Positions 52,944-62,164 of a DNA stretch of 64,000 nucleotides are shown piece after piece. Source of the stretch: Pseudomonas asplenii (GTDB lineage Bacteria > Pseudomonadota > Gammaproteobacteria > Pseudomonadales > Pseudomonadaceae). The stretch is from assembly GCF_900105475.1 (NCBI RefSeq), contig NZ_LT629777.1, forward strand, positions 1,984,001-2,048,000, read 5' to 3'. A program made the translations under genes and the position numbers. The notes beneath the pieces were generated by a model, which ran no database searches, was not told the origin of the DNA, and worked only from the letters and a program-made list of their open reading frames with translations. The first letter of the stretch is position 1, and the number at the start of each line of letters is the position of its first letter.

Positions 52944-53611
52944 TTCGTTTCGAACAGGTCGGTAAACGCTATCCGAACGGTCACGTCGGCTTGCATGAGC
53001 TGAGCTTTCGAGTTCGTCGTGGCGAGTTCTTGTTCGTCACCGGTCACTCCGGTGCCGGTAAAAGCACCTTGCTGCGCCTGTTGCTGGCGATGGAGCGGCC
53101 GACCTCCGGCAAGCTGCTGCTGGCCGGCCAGGACCTGGGCCAGATCAGCAATGCGCAGATTCCGTTTCTGCGCCGGCAGATCGGCGTGGTGTTCCAGAAC
53201 CACCAACTGCTGTTCGACCGTACGGTGTTCAATAACGTCGCCCTGCCGTTGCAGATTCTGGGGTTGTCCAAGGTCGAGATCGCCAAACGGGTGGATTCGG
53301 CCCTGGAGCGCGTGGCGCTGTCGGACAAGGCCGAGCTGTACCCCGGCGACCTGTCCACCGGCCAGCAACAGCGTGTCGGTATCGCCCGGGCCATCGTTCA
53401 CCGCCCGGCACTGCTGCTTGCCGACGAACCGACCGGTAACCTTGACCCGCGGTTGGCGGCGGAGATCATGGGGGTGTTCGAGGACATCAACCGCCTGGGC
53501 ACCAGCGTGCTGATCGCCAGTCACGACCTGGCCCTGATCGCCCGCATGCGCCATCGCATGCTGACCTTGCAACGCGGCCGATTGATCGGCGATGGGGAGG
53601 CTGGTGTATGA
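52940..53611 (+). CDS. ftsE: Cell division ATP-binding protein FtsE
   Basis: A 223-residue ABC-type ATPase that with FtsX activates periplasmic amidase activators at the septum. Walker A is TGHSGAGKSTLLRLLL near residue 36, the signature LSTGQQQRVGIARAI near residue 138, and Walker B LLLADEPTGNLDPR near residue 158. GTPase FtsY upstream and ftsX downstream both overlap by four bases, so all three are co-translated. Confidence 0.97.
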   Translation: MIRFEQVGKRYPNGHVGLHELSFRVRRGEFLFVTGHSGAGKSTLLRLLLAMERPTSGKLLLAGQDLGQISNAQIPFLRRQIGVVFQNHQLLFDRTVFNNVALPLQILGLSKVEIAKRVDSALERVALSDKAELYPGDLSTGQQQRVGIARAIVHRPALLLADEPTGNLDPRLAAEIMGVFEDINRLGTSVLIASHDLALIARMRHRMLTLQRGRLIGDGEAGV

Positions 53612-54630
53612 GTGCGACCCGTAGCCCGAAAGTGGCCGAGCGCGTGGCTCCGAAAGCCTCTGACGCGCCACCACCGAAGAAAAAACGCGACGAAGACGAC
53701 GGTCCGGACTTCGGTACCCTGCTGCGTGCCTGGATCGAAAACCATCGCGCCAGCCTGGCGGACAGCCTGCGGCGGCTGGGCAAGCATCCGATCGGCAGCT
53801 TCTTCACCTGCATGGTGATGGCGGTGGCCCTGAGCCTGCCGATGGGGCTGTCGCTGCTGCTGAACAATGTCGAACGCCTGGGCGGTTCCTGGCAGCGTGC
53901 GGCGCAGATTTCGCTGTACCTGCAACTGGATGCCAGCTCGAGCGAAGGTGAGAGCCTGAGCGAGCAGATCAAGGCCATGCCTGGCGTGGCCGATGCCGAA
54001 TTCATCAGCAAGGAAAAGGCGCTGGACGAGTTCCAGCAGCAGTCCGGGCTGGGTGAGGCGCTCAAGGAGTTGCCGCAGAATCCGTTGCCGGGTGTGGTGC
54101 TGGTGACGCCGGACGAAGTCGACAAGCCGGCGCTGGAAGCCTTGCGCCAGCGTCTGGCCGAGCTGCCCAAGGTGCAGCAGGCGCAGTTGGATCTGGTCTG
54201 GGTCGAGCGTTTGGCGGCGATTCTCAAGCTCGGCGACAAGTTTGTCTTCGGTCTGACGGTGTTGCTGGTGTCCGCATTACTTTTGGTGATAGGCAATACC
54301 ATTCGTCTTCATATTGAAAACCGCCGCACCGAGATAGAAGTGATTAAACTGGTGGGCGGCACCGATAGCTATGTGCGTAGGCCCTTTCTGTACATGGGCG
54401 CGCTTTATGGCTTTGGCGCGGGGATTCTGTCCTGGGGCGTCCTGGCGTTCGGTCTGGACTGGCTGAACGAAGCGGTAGTCGGGCTCGCGGGCCTCTACGG
54501 CAGCGATTTTGCTCTGACGGGTGTCCCTGTCGCCGATGGTCTGTCGCTCTTGCTTGGCGCCGTGTTGTTGGGGTATATCGGTGCGTGGATTGCGGTCGCA
54601 CGGCACCTGCGGGAGCTGGCACCGAAGTAA
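53608..54630 (+). CDS. ftsX: Cell division protein FtsX
   Basis: A 340-residue inner-membrane protein, permease-like partner of FtsE. A charged cytoplasmic N-terminus (about residues 1-65) precedes the first helix (FFTCMVMAVALSLPMGLSLLL). The periplasmic loop (about 92-210) precedes three more helices, including the FGLTVLLVSALLLVIGNTI segment and one near the C-terminus. The EIEVIKLVGGTDSYVRRPFL segment is a family signature. The N-terminal extension is longer than in E. coli. Coupled to ftsE by overlap. Confidence 0.96.
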   Translation: MSATRSPKVAERVAPKASDAPPPKKKRDEDDGPDFGTLLRAWIENHRASLADSLRRLGKHPIGSFFTCMVMAVALSLPMGLSLLLNNVERLGGSWQRAAQISLYLQLDASSSEGESLSEQIKAMPGVADAEFISKEKALDEFQQQSGLGEALKELPQNPLPGVVLVTPDEVDKPALEALRQRLAELPKVQQAQLDLVWVERLAAILKLGDKFVFGLTVLLVSALLLVIGNTIRLHIENRRTEIEVIKLVGGTDSYVRRPFLYMGALYGFGAGILSWGVLAFGLDWLNEAVVGLAGLYGSDFALTGVPVADGLSLLLGAVLLGYIGAWIAVARHLRELAPK

Positions 54631-54670
54631 TTGAACCAATTAATGTCAAATTAATGTGTTTTTGTTGGTA

Positions 54671-54718
54671 TTGACCGTAGTAGCGGTTCGAGGAACTTGT
54701 TCTGCGGTTCCCGGTCAA
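54671..54718 (+). promoter_or_regulatory. rpoH upstream region with inverted and direct repeats
   Basis: TTGACCG (54671-54677) and CGGTCAA (54712-54718) form an inverted pair about 35 bases apart, and GCGGTTC occurs twice (54683-54689 and 54704-54710), 21 bases apart. The region lies between ftsX and rpoH. It may bind a regulator or form structure in the rpoH leader, but I cannot assign one. Confidence 0.4.
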
Positions 54719-54768
54719 TTTTCGCAGTGCTTCACTGCACGAGTCATGTGAGTCGGAGGTTTTTTCGT

Positions 54769-55623
54769 ATGACCACTTCTTTGCAACCTGCTTATGCGTT
54801 GGTCCCGGGTGCGAACCTGGAGGCCTACGTCAACACGGTGAACAGCATTCCGCTGTTATCGCCGGAGCAGGAGCGTGAACTGGCCGAGAGTCTCTACTAT
54901 CAGCAGGATCTCGAGGCCGCTCGGCAAATGGTGCTGGCCCACCTGCGTTTCGTCGTCCATATCGCGCGTAGCTATTCCGGCTACGGCCTGGCCCAGGCTG
55001 ACCTGATCCAGGAAGGCAACGTCGGTCTGATGAAGGCCGTGAAGCGCTTCAACCCGGAAATGGGTGTGCGCCTGGTGTCGTTTGCCGTGCACTGGATCAA
55101 GGCGGAAATCCACGAGTTCATCCTGCGCAACTGGCGGATCGTCAAGGTGGCGACCACCAAGGCCCAGCGCAAGCTGTTCTTCAACCTGCGCAGCCAGAAG
55201 AAACGTCTGGCCTGGTTGAACAACGAGGAAGTCCACCGTGTGGCGGAAAGCCTGGGTGTCGAGCCGCGTGAAGTGCGCGAGATGGAAAGCCGGCTGACCG
55301 GCCAGGACATGGCGTTCGATCCGGCGGCAGAAGCCGACGATGACAGCGCGTTTCAGTCCCCGGCCAACTACCTGGAAGACCATCGTTACGACCCGGCGCG
55401 TCAGCTGGAGGATGCCGACTGGAGCGAGAACTCCAACAGCAACCTGCACGAGGCCCTGGAAGTCCTGGACGAGCGTAGCCGCGACATCCTCTACCAGCGC
55501 TGGCTGGCGGAAGAGAAAGCCACGCTGCACGACCTGGCGCAGAAGTACAACGTTTCGGCCGAGCGGATTCGCCAGTTGGAAAAGAGTGCGATGAACAAGC
55601 TGAAGCTGTCGATTGCTGCCTAA
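54769..55623 (+). CDS. rpoH: Heat-shock sigma factor RpoH (sigma-32)
   Basis: A 284-residue sigma factor that directs transcription of chaperone and protease genes. Region 2 includes [20 protein letters not shown], then [20 protein letters not shown]. The RpoH box [11 protein letters not shown] lies near residue 138, and the C-terminal region 4 is [27 protein letters not shown] precedes the ATG at 54769. The 139-base gap to ftsX probably holds its promoters; translation in enterobacteria is heat-controlled by mRNA structure. A terminator follows at once. Confidence 0.98.
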   Translation: MTTSLQPAYALVPGANLEAYVNTVNSIPLLSPEQERELAESLYYQQDLEAARQMVLAHLRFVVHIARSYSGYGLAQADLIQEGNVGLMKAVKRFNPEMGVRLVSFAVHWIKAEIHEFILRNWRIVKVATTKAQRKLFFNLRSQKKRLAWLNNEEVHRVAESLGVEPREVREMESRLTGQDMAFDPAAEADDDSAFQSPANYLEDHRYDPARQLEDADWSENSNSNLHEALEVLDERSRDILYQRWLAEEKATLHDLAQKYNVSAERIRQLEKSAMNKLKLSIAA

Positions 55624-55638
55624 GCCTTCGCTGCAATG

Positions 55639-55669
55639 AAAAACGCCCCGACTTGTTCGGGGCGTTTTT
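55639..55669 (+). terminator. Rho-independent terminator of rpoH
   Basis: AAAAACGCCCCGA and TCGGGGCGTTTTT form a long GC stem around a 5-base loop with a T-run, 16 bases after the rpoH stop. Confidence 0.95.
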
Positions 55670-55745
55670 GTTTGGTGTGCCGGTGCGCGGGTTGTTCAGC
55701 GCTTGGCGGGTTTATGCAGTCCGACCAGGCACCACGGTAACCCGG

Positions 55746-56468
55746 CTATCGCGCCCAGGGCGCCTTGCGTGAATCGTTCAGCCCAGCCAGATACCCGGTG
55801 CCGCCCAGCTGGCTCATCTGCTGGCGAATCCAGCCCGCCCGCCGCGCCACGTAGGTGCTCGGATGGCTGGCGCTCCATTCCCGCGGATTGGGCAGCACCG
55901 CCGCCAGCAAACTGGCCTGCTGATGCGACAGGGCCGCCGCGCTGACACCGAAATGATGCCGCGCCGCCGCTTCCGCGCCGAACACGCCGTCGTCCCACTC
56001 CACGCTGTTCAGATACACCTCGAGAATCCGCTGCTTGGGCCACAGTGTCTCGATCAGCACGGTGAACCAGGCTTCCAGTCCCTTGCGCAGATAGCTGCGG
56101 CCGGACCAGAGGAACAGGTTCTTTGCCACCTGCTGGCTGAGGGTGCTGGCGCCACGGATCGAACCGCCGAGCTCGTTGTGCTGGAGGGCCGCCTGGATCG
56201 CGTCGAAGTCGAAGCCCCAGTGTTCCGGAAACTTCTGGTCTTCGCCGGCCATGACCGCGACCTTGAGTTCGTCGCTGATCTGGTCCCAGGGTTTCCAGGT
56301 CCGTTGCAGGTCGATCGGCTGGCCGTCGGTCCACGATTCGATCTTGCGCTCGACCATCAGCGCCGTTCCCGGTGGTGGCACCCAGCGAAACAGCAGCACC
56401 AGCAGGATGCTGGCGATGGCGAACCATTTCAGGGCGGTCAGCAGGCGACGGAAAAGGAACTGCAGCAT
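55746..56468 (-). CDS. mtgA: Monofunctional peptidoglycan glycosyltransferase MtgA
   Basis: A 240-residue inner-membrane enzyme that polymerises lipid II into glycan strands. A single N-terminal helix (LKWFAIASILLVLLF) is followed by the family 51 glycosyltransferase core: AVMAGEDQKFPEHWGFD with the catalytic Glu (near residue 74), GGSIRGASTLSQQVAKNLF, the KQRILEVYLNSVEWDDGVFG segment and ALSHQQASLLAAVLPNP. The start at 56468 (MLQFLFRRLL) gives the normal length; the longer frame to 56582 overlaps the divergent DUF423 gene. Confidence 0.94.
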   Translation of the reverse strand: MLQFLFRRLLTALKWFAIASILLVLLFRWVPPPGTALMVERKIESWTDGQPIDLQRTWKPWDQISDELKVAVMAGEDQKFPEHWGFDFDAIQAALQHNELGGSIRGASTLSQQVAKNLFLWSGRSYLRKGLEAWFTVLIETLWPKQRILEVYLNSVEWDDGVFGAEAAARHHFGVSAAALSHQQASLLAAVLPNPREWSASHPSTYVARRAGWIRQQMSQLGGTGYLAGLNDSRKAPWAR

Positions 56469-56538
56469 AGAGATGGCTTGGCCGGGGCGTAGGAGCGGGC
56501 CATTATACAGACCCTGTGCCCACTGAATGGAGTTCGTC

Positions 56539-56928
56539 ATGCTACGTGGTTTTCTGCTGCTTGCCGCGTTTTTCGGTTTCACCGGCGTTGCCCTCGGGGC
56601 CTTTGCCGCCCACGGCCTGAAAAACCGCCTGAGCGCCGACTACCTGGCGATCTTCCACACCGGCGTCACCTACCAGTTGGTACATGCCCTGGCGCTGTTC
56701 GGTGTGGCGCTGCTGGCTGCGCACGTCCCCGGGCGGCTGGTGACCTGGGCCGGCTCGGCATTTACCGTCGGCATCCTGCTGTTCTCCGGCAGCCTATACC
56801 TGCTGACCCTCAGCGGCGTGAGCAAGTTGGGCATCATCACGCCGTTCGGTGGTCTGGCCTTTCTCGTCGGCTGGTTCTGCCTGGGCCTGGTTGCCTGGCG
56901 CCTGAGCGGACCGCTGGGGCCGTATTAA
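56539..56928 (+). CDS. DUF423 membrane protein
   Basis: A 129-residue protein with four hydrophobic helices and the family signature GFTGVALGAFAAHGLK near residue 11. The second ATG at 56539 has GGAG 6 bases before it, so it is preferred over 56527. Later LYLLTLSGVSKLGIITPFGG is also characteristic. Function of the family is not established. It is divergent from mtgA and followed by thiS. Confidence 0.86.
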   Translation: MLRGFLLLAAFFGFTGVALGAFAAHGLKNRLSADYLAIFHTGVTYQLVHALALFGVALLAAHVPGRLVTWAGSAFTVGILLFSGSLYLLTLSGVSKLGIITPFGGLAFLVGWFCLGLVAWRLSGPLGPY

Positions 56929-57002
56929 AGACGAATGGCTTGGGTCGCCTGGACTGATCGGGCTAGAATATTGGCCCCTAAAAAATGATGGCAGCCCGGC
57001 GC

Positions 57003-57203
57003 ATGCGCATTCAATTGAACGGCGAATCCTTTGAACTGCCCGACGGCGAAACCGTCGCGGCGTTGCTGACCCGCCTCGACCTGGTCGGGCGGCGAGTGGC
57101 GGTCGAGTTGAACCTGGATATCGTCCCGCGTAGCCAGCACGCCGAGACCGCCCTGCGTGAAGGCGATCAGGTCGAAGTGGTACATGCCATCGGCGGCGGT
57201 TAG
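57003..57203 (+). CDS. thiS: Sulfur carrier protein ThiS
   Basis: A 66-residue ubiquitin-fold sulfur carrier for the thiazole half of thiamin. It ends in Gly-Gly (AIGGG), the site of adenylation and thiocarboxylate formation. The N-terminus MRIQLNGESFELPDGETVAA is typical. I take ATG 57003 rather than the frame from 56985. It is followed by thiG after 63 bases; ThiG accepts sulfur from ThiS. No TPP riboswitch fits in the 74-base gap upstream. Confidence 0.93.
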   Translation: MRIQLNGESFELPDGETVAALLTRLDLVGRRVAVELNLDIVPRSQHAETALREGDQVEVVHAIGGG

Positions 57204-57266
57204 TCCGTCCCGATTTCACGCCCTGATCCACCCAGCAAGCCCTGAACCCTTCAAGAGGATGTGTGC

Positions 57267-58061
57267 ATGAGCACTGTTCGTAGCGACAAGCCCTTCGTGC
57301 TGGCCGGCCGTACCTACCAATCCCGCCTGCTGGTCGGCACCGGCAAATACCGCGATATGGAAGAAACCCGCCTGGCCATCGAGGCCTCGGGTGCCGAGAT
57401 CGTCACCGTCGCGGTGCGCCGGACCAACCTCGGCCAGAACCCGGGCGAGCCGAACCTGCTGGATGTGCTGCCGCCGGATCGCTACACCATCCTGCCGAAC
57501 ACCGCCGGTTGCTACGACGCCATCGAGGCCGTGCGTACCTGCCGCCTGGCCCGTGAGCTGCTGGACGGCCACAAGCTGGTCAAGCTGGAAGTGCTGGCGG
57601 ACCAGAAGACCCTGTTCCCCAACGTGATCGAGACCCTCAAGGCCGCCGAAGTGCTGGTCAAGGAAGGTTTCGACGTGATGGTCTACACCAGCGATGATCC
57701 GATCATCGCCCGCCAGTTGGCGGAAATCGGCTGCATCGCGGTCATGCCGCTGGCCGGCCTGATCGGTACCGGGCTGGGTATCTGCAACCCCTACAACCTG
57801 CAGATCATCCTGGAAGAAGCGAAGATCCCGGTGCTGGTGGATGCCGGTGTGGGCACTGCCTCCGACGCCACCATCGCCATGGAACTGGGCTGTGAAGCGG
57901 TTCTGATGAACTCGGCCATCGCCCATGCCCAGCAACCGATCCTGATGGCCGAGGCGATGAAGCACGCCATCCTTGCCGGTCGCCTGGCCTATCTCGCCGG
58001 CCGCATGCCGAAAAAACTCTATGCCAGCGCGTCCTCGCCGCTGGATGGTCTGATCAAGTAA
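57267..58061 (+). CDS. thiG: Thiazole synthase ThiG
   Basis: A 264-residue TIM-barrel enzyme forming the thiazole phosphate of thiamin from deoxyxylulose phosphate, ThiS-thiocarboxylate and dehydroglycine. The Schiff-base Lys is in [17 protein letters not shown] near residue 110. Phosphate-binding loops [14 protein letters not shown] and [19 protein letters not shown] are complete. AAGAGG precedes the ATG at 57267. Confidence 0.96.
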   Translation: MSTVRSDKPFVLAGRTYQSRLLVGTGKYRDMEETRLAIEASGAEIVTVAVRRTNLGQNPGEPNLLDVLPPDRYTILPNTAGCYDAIEAVRTCRLARELLDGHKLVKLEVLADQKTLFPNVIETLKAAEVLVKEGFDVMVYTSDDPIIARQLAEIGCIAVMPLAGLIGTGLGICNPYNLQIILEEAKIPVLVDAGVGTASDATIAMELGCEAVLMNSAIAHAQQPILMAEAMKHAILAGRLAYLAGRMPKKLYASASSPLDGLIK

Positions 58062-58070
58062 GAGCCTTTG

Positions 58071-58796
58071 ATGACTGAATCGAACGAAACGCCAATCCAC
58101 ACGGAAGAAGGCGAAGAGCGCCAACACCGCCGTATCAAGAGTTTTGTGATGCGTGCCGGGCGCATGACCGAAGGTCAGCAGAAGGGCCTGGAGCAGGGTG
58201 GGCCGCTGTTCATCCTGCCGCTGGCTGATGCGCCGGTGGATTTCGATCAGGTGTTTGGCCGCTCTGCGCCGCGCTCGTTGGAAATCGGCTTCGGCATGGG
58301 TCACTCCCTGCTGGAGATGGCGGCGGCTGCGCCGGATCAGGACTTCATCGGTGTCGAAGTGCACCGTCCGGGGGTGGGGGCGTTGCTCAATGGCGTACTG
58401 ACCCAGGGCCTGAAGAACCTGCGGGTCTATGACTGCGACGCCATCGAAGTGCTCAACCGCTGCGTGGCGGACAACAGCCTGGACCGGCTGATGCTGTTTT
58501 TCCCCGATCCATGGCACAAGAGCCGGCATCACAAGCGCCGTATCGTCCAGGCGTCCTTCGCCGAACTGGTGCGCAGCAAGTTGAAGGTTGGTGGCATTCT
58601 GCACATGGCGACCGACTGGGAGCCGTATGCCGAGTACATGCTGGAAGTGATGAACGTCGCGCCGGGTTATCGCAACCTGGCGGAAGACGGCAAGTGCGTG
58701 CCGCGTCCGGCCGAGCGGCCGATCACCAAGTTCGAGCGCCGTGGCGAGCGCCTTGGGCACGGTGTGTGGGACCTGAAGTTCGAAAAGCTGGCCTGA
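58071..58796 (+). CDS. trmB: tRNA (guanine-N7)-methyltransferase TrmB
   Basis: A 241-residue enzyme that methylates G46 of tRNA variable loops. The SAM motif [19 protein letters not shown] is near residue 68, [15 protein letters not shown] follows, and the [16 protein letters not shown] catalytic segment is near residue 145. The C-terminal [17 protein letters not shown] is characteristic. Nine bases separate it from thiG. The ATG at 58071 is chosen over the TTG three bases earlier. Confidence 0.95.
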   Translation: MTESNETPIHTEEGEERQHRRIKSFVMRAGRMTEGQQKGLEQGGPLFILPLADAPVDFDQVFGRSAPRSLEIGFGMGHSLLEMAAAAPDQDFIGVEVHRPGVGALLNGVLTQGLKNLRVYDCDAIEVLNRCVADNSLDRLMLFFPDPWHKSRHHKRRIVQASFAELVRSKLKVGGILHMATDWEPYAEYMLEVMNVAPGYRNLAEDGKCVPRPAERPITKFERRGERLGHGVWDLKFEKLA

Positions 58797-58824
58797 CACC
58801 CCTTGTGGGAGTGACGTGATACGA

Positions 58825-58912
58825 GTGGGAGCCGGCTTGCTGGCGATAGCGATCTGACAGTCGACATTTTTAGCGACTGACACGCCACTATCGCCAGCAA
58901 GCCGGCTCCCAC
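58825..58912. repeat. REP/BIME inverted repeat
   Basis: Perfect 25-base arms, GTGGGAGCCGGCTTGCTGGC plus five more bases at 58825-58849 and the complement at 58888-58912, flank 38 bases between the convergent trmB and DUF3392 genes. The same core as at 46526-46619. Confidence 0.9.
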
Positions 58913-58950
58913 AACGTGATCGATTTTGCAGTTATAGCGGTATCAGGCAC

Positions 58951-59274
58951 TCAACGCCTATCCGCCACCACCCCGATCAGGATCAACACCACCAACAGCA
59001 CCGGCGCCAGGCTGTAGTTGTTGAACTGGCTCAATCCCCGCACCACCCAGGGCGTGGCGTAGATCAGCGCCAGGCCGCTGCCGATCATGCACAGCAGGGC
59101 CATCAGCGGCACACGCAGGGCGCCGGCGATGCTGCCCAGGCGCTGGTCGACCCAGGCCTTGAGATCCGCCCCGAACAGCACCAGCAGGCATCCCACCAGC
59201 GCCAGGGAAATTTCCGATAGGTTGCTGCGGCTCCAGCGCGATACCGTGGCAAGCAGGCCGAGTATCAGATCCAT
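58951..59274 (-). CDS. DUF3392 membrane protein
   Basis: A 107-residue protein with three hydrophobic helices (about residues 22-40, 55-75 and 84-103) and short charged termini, resembling DUF3392. No function is known. It sits between trmB and hemW and is transcribed with or just after hemW (9-base gap). Confidence 0.8.
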   Translation of the reverse strand: MDLILGLLATVSRWSRSNLSEISLALVGCLLVLFGADLKAWVDQRLGSIAGALRVPLMALLCMIGSGLALIYATPWVVRGLSQFNNYSLAPVLLVVLILIGVVADRR

Positions 59275-59283
59275 GGGGTTTCC

Positions 59284-60486
59284 TTAGGTCAAAAAGTGTT
59301 GCAGCAGGTCATTGAGGAACAACTGTCCGCGAGCGGTCGCAACCAGTCGTGTCGGTTCGACCTGCAACAGGCCGCTTTGTTCTGCCTCGGCCCGCCCTTC
59401 GTTCAAGCTGTCGAGACCAAGCCCGGTGCGTTGCGCAAACAAGACCGCGTCGACGCCTTCGGTCAGGCGCAGGGCGTTCATCAGGAACTCGAACGGCAGC
59501 TCGTCGTTGTCCAGGGCCTTCTGCCCGGCCTGGAAGTGCTTGGCGGGGTTCAGGTAGTCCTTGGGCAGGCGGGTTTTCCAGGTGCGCACGATACGCCCGT
59601 CCGGGTGACTGAGCTTACCGTGGGCGCCAGCACCGATACCGATGAAGTCGCCGAAGCTCCAGTAGTTCAGGTTGTGCCGTGCCGCTCGGCCGGGCTGGGC
59701 GTAGGCCGACACCTCGTACTGGGCGTAGCCATGCTCGGCCAGCAGGGCCTGGCCGGCTTCCTGGATGTCCCACAGGGTGTCGTCTTCCGGCAGCGTCGGC
59801 GGCTGGTTCCAGAACACCGTGTTCGGTTCCAGGGTCAGTTGGTACCAGGACAGATGCGTCGGTTTCAACGCGATGGCCTGGCGCAGATCGCCCAGGGCGT
59901 CTTCCAGAGACTGGTCGGGCAGGCCGTGCATCAGGTCCAGGTTGAAGTTGTCGAAGCCGGCCTGGCGCGCCATGTCCGCTGCCCGCATGGCTTCGCCGCC
60001 GCTGTGGATGCGGCCGAGGGCCTTGAGCTTGTCTTCCTGGAAACTCTGGATGCCGATCGACAGGCGATTGATGCCCAACTGCCGGTAGGCGGTGAACTTC
60101 TCCTGCTCGAAGGTTCCAGGATTCGCCTCCAGAGTGATTTCGATGTCGTCGGCGAACGGGATGCGTGCCTCGACCCCCTTGAGCAGCCGTCCCAGCGCCT
60201 GGGGGCTGAACAGGCTCGGCGTGCCACCACCGAAGAAAATCGAACTCAACTCGCGACCATACGCGGCTGGCAAGTCTTGTTCGAGATCGGCCAGCAGCGC
60301 ATCGACGTACTCTTCTTCCGGCAACTCCGGGCTGGCGGCGTGGGAGTTGAAGTCGCAGTACGGGCATTTGCGCACGCACCAGGGAATATGGATGTACAGC
60401 GCCAGGGGCGGCAACTGCGGCAAGGCTGCCCGAGGAGGTTGCGCGCCACCGTGGATCAGCGGCAGCGCGGAGGAAGTCCGGGTCAT
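59284..60486 (-). CDS. hemW: Radical SAM heme chaperone HemW
   Basis: A 400-residue radical SAM protein. The cluster motif CxxxCxxC is in [17 protein letters not shown] near residue 36, and the SAM contact [15 protein letters not shown] near residue 83. The ETLEANP-like [14 protein letters not shown] and [20 protein letters not shown] segments follow, with a C-terminal winged-helix part. HemW carries heme to apoproteins; it is often misannotated as coproporphyrinogen oxidase. Overlaps the end of rdgB by four bases. Confidence 0.93.
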   Translation of the reverse strand: MTRTSSALPLIHGGAQPPRAALPQLPPLALYIHIPWCVRKCPYCDFNSHAASPELPEEEYVDALLADLEQDLPAAYGRELSSIFFGGGTPSLFSPQALGRLLKGVEARIPFADDIEITLEANPGTFEQEKFTAYRQLGINRLSIGIQSFQEDKLKALGRIHSGGEAMRAADMARQAGFDNFNLDLMHGLPDQSLEDALGDLRQAIALKPTHLSWYQLTLEPNTVFWNQPPTLPEDDTLWDIQEAGQALLAEHGYAQYEVSAYAQPGRAARHNLNYWSFGDFIGIGAGAHGKLSHPDGRIVRTWKTRLPKDYLNPAKHFQAGQKALDNDELPFEFLMNALRLTEGVDAVLFAQRTGLGLDSLNEGRAEAEQSGLLQVEPTRLVATARGQLFLNDLLQHFLT

Positions 60487-61079
60487 TTCAGGCCCAGGCG
60501 TTGCCGCAGCAGGACCATGGCACGGGCGCGATGGCTGAGTTGATTCTTTTCCACGGGATTCAGCTCGGCGCTGGAGCAGTCGCGCTCCGGCACCCAGAAC
60601 AGCGGGTCGTAGCCGAAACCGTGCTCGCCGCTGGCGGCGGTGAGGATGCGGCCATGCCAGAGGCCTTCGCAGAGGATCGGCAGCGGGTCGTCTGCGTGCC
60701 GTACCAACGCCAGCACGCAGACGAACTGTGCGCCCCGTTCGGCTTCAGGCACATCCTTGAGGGCTTCGAGCAGCTTGGCATTGTTCGCCGCATCGCCCTT
60801 GCCATCGGCATAGCGGGCCGAATAGATGCCCGGTGCGCCGCCGAGGAAGTCCACCGCCAGGCCCGAGTCGTCGGCCAGCGCCGGCAGGCCGGAGATGCGC
60901 GCGGCATTGCGGGCCTTGAGGATGGCGTTCTCGACGAACGACAGGCCGGTTTCCTCAGGTTCGACGCTGCTGAACTCGCCGATCGAGCGCAATTGCACCG
61001 ACTCGCCGAGCATCGCCTGCAGTTCCTTGAGTTTGCCAGCGTTATGGCTGGCCAATACCAATTGGGTGAAGTTCATCAT
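60483..61079 (-). CDS. rdgB: Non-canonical purine NTP pyrophosphatase RdgB
   Basis: A 198-residue enzyme that hydrolyses dITP, XTP and related bases to keep them out of DNA and [13 protein letters not shown] (residues about 11-20) and [20 protein letters not shown] (near residue 67) are the substrate and metal motifs, with [11 protein letters not shown] near residue 155. Two ATGs in a row (61079 and 61076) are possible starts; it overlaps both neighbours, so it is co-translated with hemW and the DUF4426 gene. Confidence 0.95.
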   Translation of the reverse strand: MMNFTQLVLASHNAGKLKELQAMLGESVQLRSIGEFSSVEPEETGLSFVENAILKARNAARISGLPALADDSGLAVDFLGGAPGIYSARYADGKGDAANNAKLLEALKDVPEAERGAQFVCVLALVRHADDPLPILCEGLWHGRILTAASGEHGFGYDPLFWVPERDCSSAELNPVEKNQLSHRARAMVLLRQRLGLK

Positions 61080-61510
61080 TCGCCTGGGAAAAGCTCTTGG
61101 TTGAAACTGAAGGTATGGGTTTGCCCGCCGCTGGTGACCGCGATCTCGAAGGTCCGATTCTCCTGCTGGGGCACCGGGAACTGGGCGATGTAGTAGACCG
61201 CGCCGGGCTCGGTGATCTGCTTGAAGCTCAGCGGCAGACGCTTGTTGGTCAGGTCTTTGACAGCACCGCTGACCTGGGCCACCACCGGTTTGCCGGCCTT
61301 GAGTACCGCGACGTTGATCACGCCCTGGTTCTTGCTGCGCACCAGTTCGGTCGCCTGGGCGATGTCCGGTTGCAGGTAGGTGGAGTTGAGCGTGTTGTAG
61401 TGCACGGTGATATCACCGAACACTTCCTGGCGCTCGCCCTTGATGGCGTCGGCGGCCATGGCCGACAGGCCCAGGCAGGCGCTCAACAGAAAAATCGCCA
61501 GACGTCCCAT
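61076..61510 (-). CDS. DUF4426 periplasmic protein
   Basis: A 144-residue protein with a signal peptide ([15 protein letters not shown], cleavage near residue 21) and a beta-rich mature part ([17 protein letters not shown]) resembling DUF4426. No function known. The ATG at 61510 sits 6 bases after GAGGAGG, so it is chosen over 61516 and 61540. It lies 26 bases after metW and overlaps rdgB. Confidence 0.8.
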   Translation of the reverse strand: MGRLAIFLLSACLGLSAMAADAIKGERQEVFGDITVHYNTLNSTYLQPDIAQATELVRSKNQGVINVAVLKAGKPVVAQVSGAVKDLTNKRLPLSFKQITEPGAVYYIAQFPVPQQENRTFEIAVTSGGQTHTFSFNQELFPGE

Positions 61511-61536
61511 GATCATCCTCCTCGAACCCTCGTGAT

Positions 61537-62157
61537 TCATATCGCGATCTTGTGCTCCAGCAGGCCAGGGCTGCTGACGCGGTAGATACCGATTTCTCCC
61601 AACAGATTAGGCCATAGCTTACTGGCCCACCCGTGACGGTGCTGTTGATCCACCGCAAGCCGATCGATGACCCTGGCCTGGCGCTCGCGGCACAGCTCTT
61701 CGAAGTCTTCGAAGGTGCAGAAGTGAATGTTCGGCGTGTTGTACCAGGTGTACGGCAGGAACTCGGAAACCGGCATGCGACCCTTGCTCGCCAGGTACCA
61801 GCGGCAGCGCCAGTGGCCGAAGTTGGGGAAGGTGATGATGCACTGGCGCCCGACTCGGAGCATTTCGTCGAGAATCTTGTCCGGGTAGTGCACGGCTTGC
61901 AGGGCCTGGGTCATGACCACGATATCGAAGCTGTTGCTGGCGAAGTTGCCCAGGCCCTTGTCCAGGTCCTGTTCGATGACGTTGATGCCCTTGGCCACGC
62001 AGGCGGCGATGTTGTCCGCGTCGTTTTCCAGGCCGTAGCCGGTGACCTGCTTGTTATCGCGCAGCCAGCTCAGCAGTTCGCCGTCGCCGCAACCCAGGTC
62101 AAGTACGCGGCTGCCAGCGGGGATCCAGTCTTGGATGATTTCCAGGTCGGCTCTCAT
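61537..62157 (-). CDS. metW: Methionine biosynthesis protein MetW
   Basis: A 206-residue methyltransferase-fold protein. The SAM-like motif VLDLGCGDGELLSWLRD is near residue 19 and DIVVMTQALQAVHYPDKIL near residue 82. MetW genes occur next to metX in Pseudomonas and related bacteria, and the protein is needed with MetX for homoserine acylation. Seven bases separate it from metX. Whether it methylates anything is not known. Confidence 0.92.
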   Translation of the reverse strand: MRADLEIIQDWIPAGSRVLDLGCGDGELLSWLRDNKQVTGYGLENDADNIAACVAKGINVIEQDLDKGLGNFASNSFDIVVMTQALQAVHYPDKILDEMLRVGRQCIITFPNFGHWRCRWYLASKGRMPVSEFLPYTWYNTPNIHFCTFEDFEELCRERQARVIDRLAVDQQHRHGWASKLWPNLLGEIGIYRVSSPGLLEHKIAI

Positions 62158-62164
62158 GGGGTCC

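Noticed and set aside
56929..57002. Possible TPP riboswitch before thiS
   Set aside because: The gap is only 74 bases and I see no conserved TPP-aptamer elements.
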